Assembly: GCA_002770955.1 (NCBI GenBank)
Contig: PCUH01000122.1
Span: forward strand, 265-8,611
DNA from: Flavobacteriales bacterium CG18_big_fil_WC_8_21_14_2_50_32_9
Lineage (GTDB): Bacteria; Bacteroidota; Bacteroidia; Flavobacteriales_E; Vicingaceae
Length of the DNA stretch: 8,347 nt
Direction of reading: 5' to 3'
In this document: in pieces, positions 7,291 through 8,347 of the stretch
Numbering within the stretch: the stretch's first letter is position 1
How the letters are laid out: the number at the start of each line of letters is the position of its first letter
Notes under the pieces: generated by a model
Told to the model about the DNA's origin: nothing
Databases searched by the model: none
What the model saw: only the letters and a program-made list of their open reading frames with translations
Translations under genes and position numbers: made by a program

Positions 7291-8347
7291 ACTCACCTTG
7301 TTGTTTTAATTGCTGAATAGCTTCTGTTAAAGTATCTATATCTTCTTGACTATTATATGCTTGTATGGAAACACGCAAATAATAATTATTGAGAAAATTA
7401 GTAATAGGAATTTCAATTTTAAAAGCATTAAATAGTTTTTCCTTTAATCGTATGGGGTTTTTAGGTTGAATAGGAATACTACACATTTGTCCTAAAAATT
7501 CATCAGAAACAGCACAAATAGGCTTTGTTTGGAGTAACTCGCACAGTTTAGGATAATTTTCTTGAATCAATAACCTACAATTTTTGCTTCGTTCGTTCCA
7601 ATTATTGGATGTTAAATATTCCAATGCTTTTGGCACTGTTAAAAAAGCAGAAATATCTCTTGTGCCTTGATATTCATTGTAATCTAAAAACTGCGAATGA
7701 CCAGGGTTTTCACTTTCATAACCCCAACTGATTACTAGCGGGTCTAACAAATGTTGAAATTCTTTTTTTACATATAAAAACGAACATCCTTTTGGTGTCA
7801 ACAACCATTTATGACAAGCTCCAACATAAATATCTGCCTGAATTTGCTCTAAATTCAAGGCAATATGTCCTGGAATATGAGCTCCATCAACAATAGTCAT
7901 TAATCCTTTTTGTTTGGCTATTTCGCATATTTCTTTCACAGGAAAAAGTAATGCTGTTGGACTAGTTAAATGACTAATGAAAACAATTTTTGTTTTAGGA
8001 GTTAATCCTTTAAAAAATTCCTCAATAAATTGTTCTTTTGAAACCAGAGGAAGTGAAATGGCTTGCTGTTTATATACTGCATTTGCTTTTTTACAGTAGT
8101 AACGCCAAGTTCTGTCCATAGCTCCATATTCCTGGTTGGTTGTAAGCACCTCATCTCCTGATTTTAAAAGTAGATTTTTAATTACCAAATTGAAAGCAGT
8201 TGATGGGTTTACCGTATAAACAAAATCGTCTTTGTCGCAATTCAAATAGGTTGCTAAAGCGGTTTTTGATGCAGCCAAATAAACATCCGATTGCTTGGTA
8301 ATGAATTGAACAGGCTCAAATTCCAATTTGCGTTGCCATTGTTGATA
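7283..8347 (-). CDS. Aminotransferase class V, isopenicillin-N-epimerase-like PLP enzyme (5' end cut off)
   Basis: The frame stays open to the right edge of the window, reading YQQWQRKLEFEPVQF at the edge. This matches the RWQ-E-EPV-F stretch near the N terminus of this family, so the TTG at 8326 is an internal Leu and the true start lies beyond 8347. The visible 354 residues cover most of a fold-type-I PLP enzyme. In visible-residue numbering, Asp154 (IVDGAH) should bind the pyridine nitrogen, His157 is the conserved histidine three residues on, and Lys180 in GACHKWL should form the Schiff base with PLP. GTRDISAF follows, and the C terminus has the usual small domain (YYLRVSIQAYN). The true substrate is unknown; these cytosolic enzymes include epimerases, desulfurases and lyases, and the name does not imply beta-lactam synthesis. 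The TAG stop overlaps the convergent T9SS gene by 8 bp. Confidence 0.92.
   Translation of the reverse strand, partial: YQQWQRKLEFEPVQFITKQSDVYLAASKTALATYLNCDKDDFVYTVNPSTAFNLVIKNLLLKSGDEVLTTNQEYGAMDRTWRYYCKKANAVYKQQAISLPLVSKEQFIEEFFKGLTPKTKIVFISHLTSPTALLFPVKEICEIAKQKGLMTIVDGAHIPGHIALNLEQIQADIYVGACHKWLLTPKGCSFLYVKKEFQHLLDPLVISWGYESENPGHSQFLDYNEYQGTRDISAFLTVPKALEYLTSNNWNERSKNCRLLIQENYPKLCELLQTKPICAVSDEFLGQMCSIPIQPKNPIRLKEKLFNAFKIEIPITNFLNNYYLRVSIQAYNSQEDIDTLTEAIQQLKQQGEFN

Noticed and set aside
8324..8326. TTG as the start of the aminotransferase
   Set aside because: The frame stays open to the edge and the upstream residues match the family, so this codon is an internal Leu.

Overview
The window looks like a piece of chromosome from a low-GC member of the Bacteroidota, most likely a Flavobacteriia-like lineage. 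The evidence is the AT-rich base composition, a large secreted protein with a type IX secretion (T9SS) C-terminal sorting domain, and start sites without clear Shine-Dalgarno sequences. No phylogenetic placement could be computed, so this rests on gene content and style.

Layout from left to right. (1) Positions 1 to 522 have no convincing gene. They hold a 12-bp perfect inverted repeat at 121-164 and, at about 254-471, a compact hairpin-rich block with 8-bp inverted ends that looks like a dispersed intergenic repeat or MITE-like element. (2) mfd, the transcription-repair coupling factor, fills 523 to about 3876 on the minus strand and appears complete. (3) A divergent intergenic region of about 200 bp (3877-4080) must contain the start signals of mfd and of the next gene; it carries several small palindromes and a short protein-like tail on the minus strand. 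(4) A complete 1069-residue multidomain T9SS substrate lies on the plus strand at 4081-7290: signal peptide, N-terminal beta domain, beta-repeat-like segment, YGDSWNGG-type domain, a PKD domain and a C-terminal sorting domain. (5) A class V PLP-dependent aminotransferase of the isopenicillin-N-epimerase-like subfamily lies on the minus strand from 7283 to the right edge. Its 5' end is cut by the window, and its stop codon overlaps the end of the T9SS gene by 8 bp.

The three genes show no shared pathway: DNA repair, an exported surface or extracellular protein, and a small-molecule PLP enzyme. No phage, plasmid, CRISPR, toxin-antitoxin or defence genes are visible, and I see no new multi-gene system. 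The most unexplained material is the structured non-coding block at 254-471.
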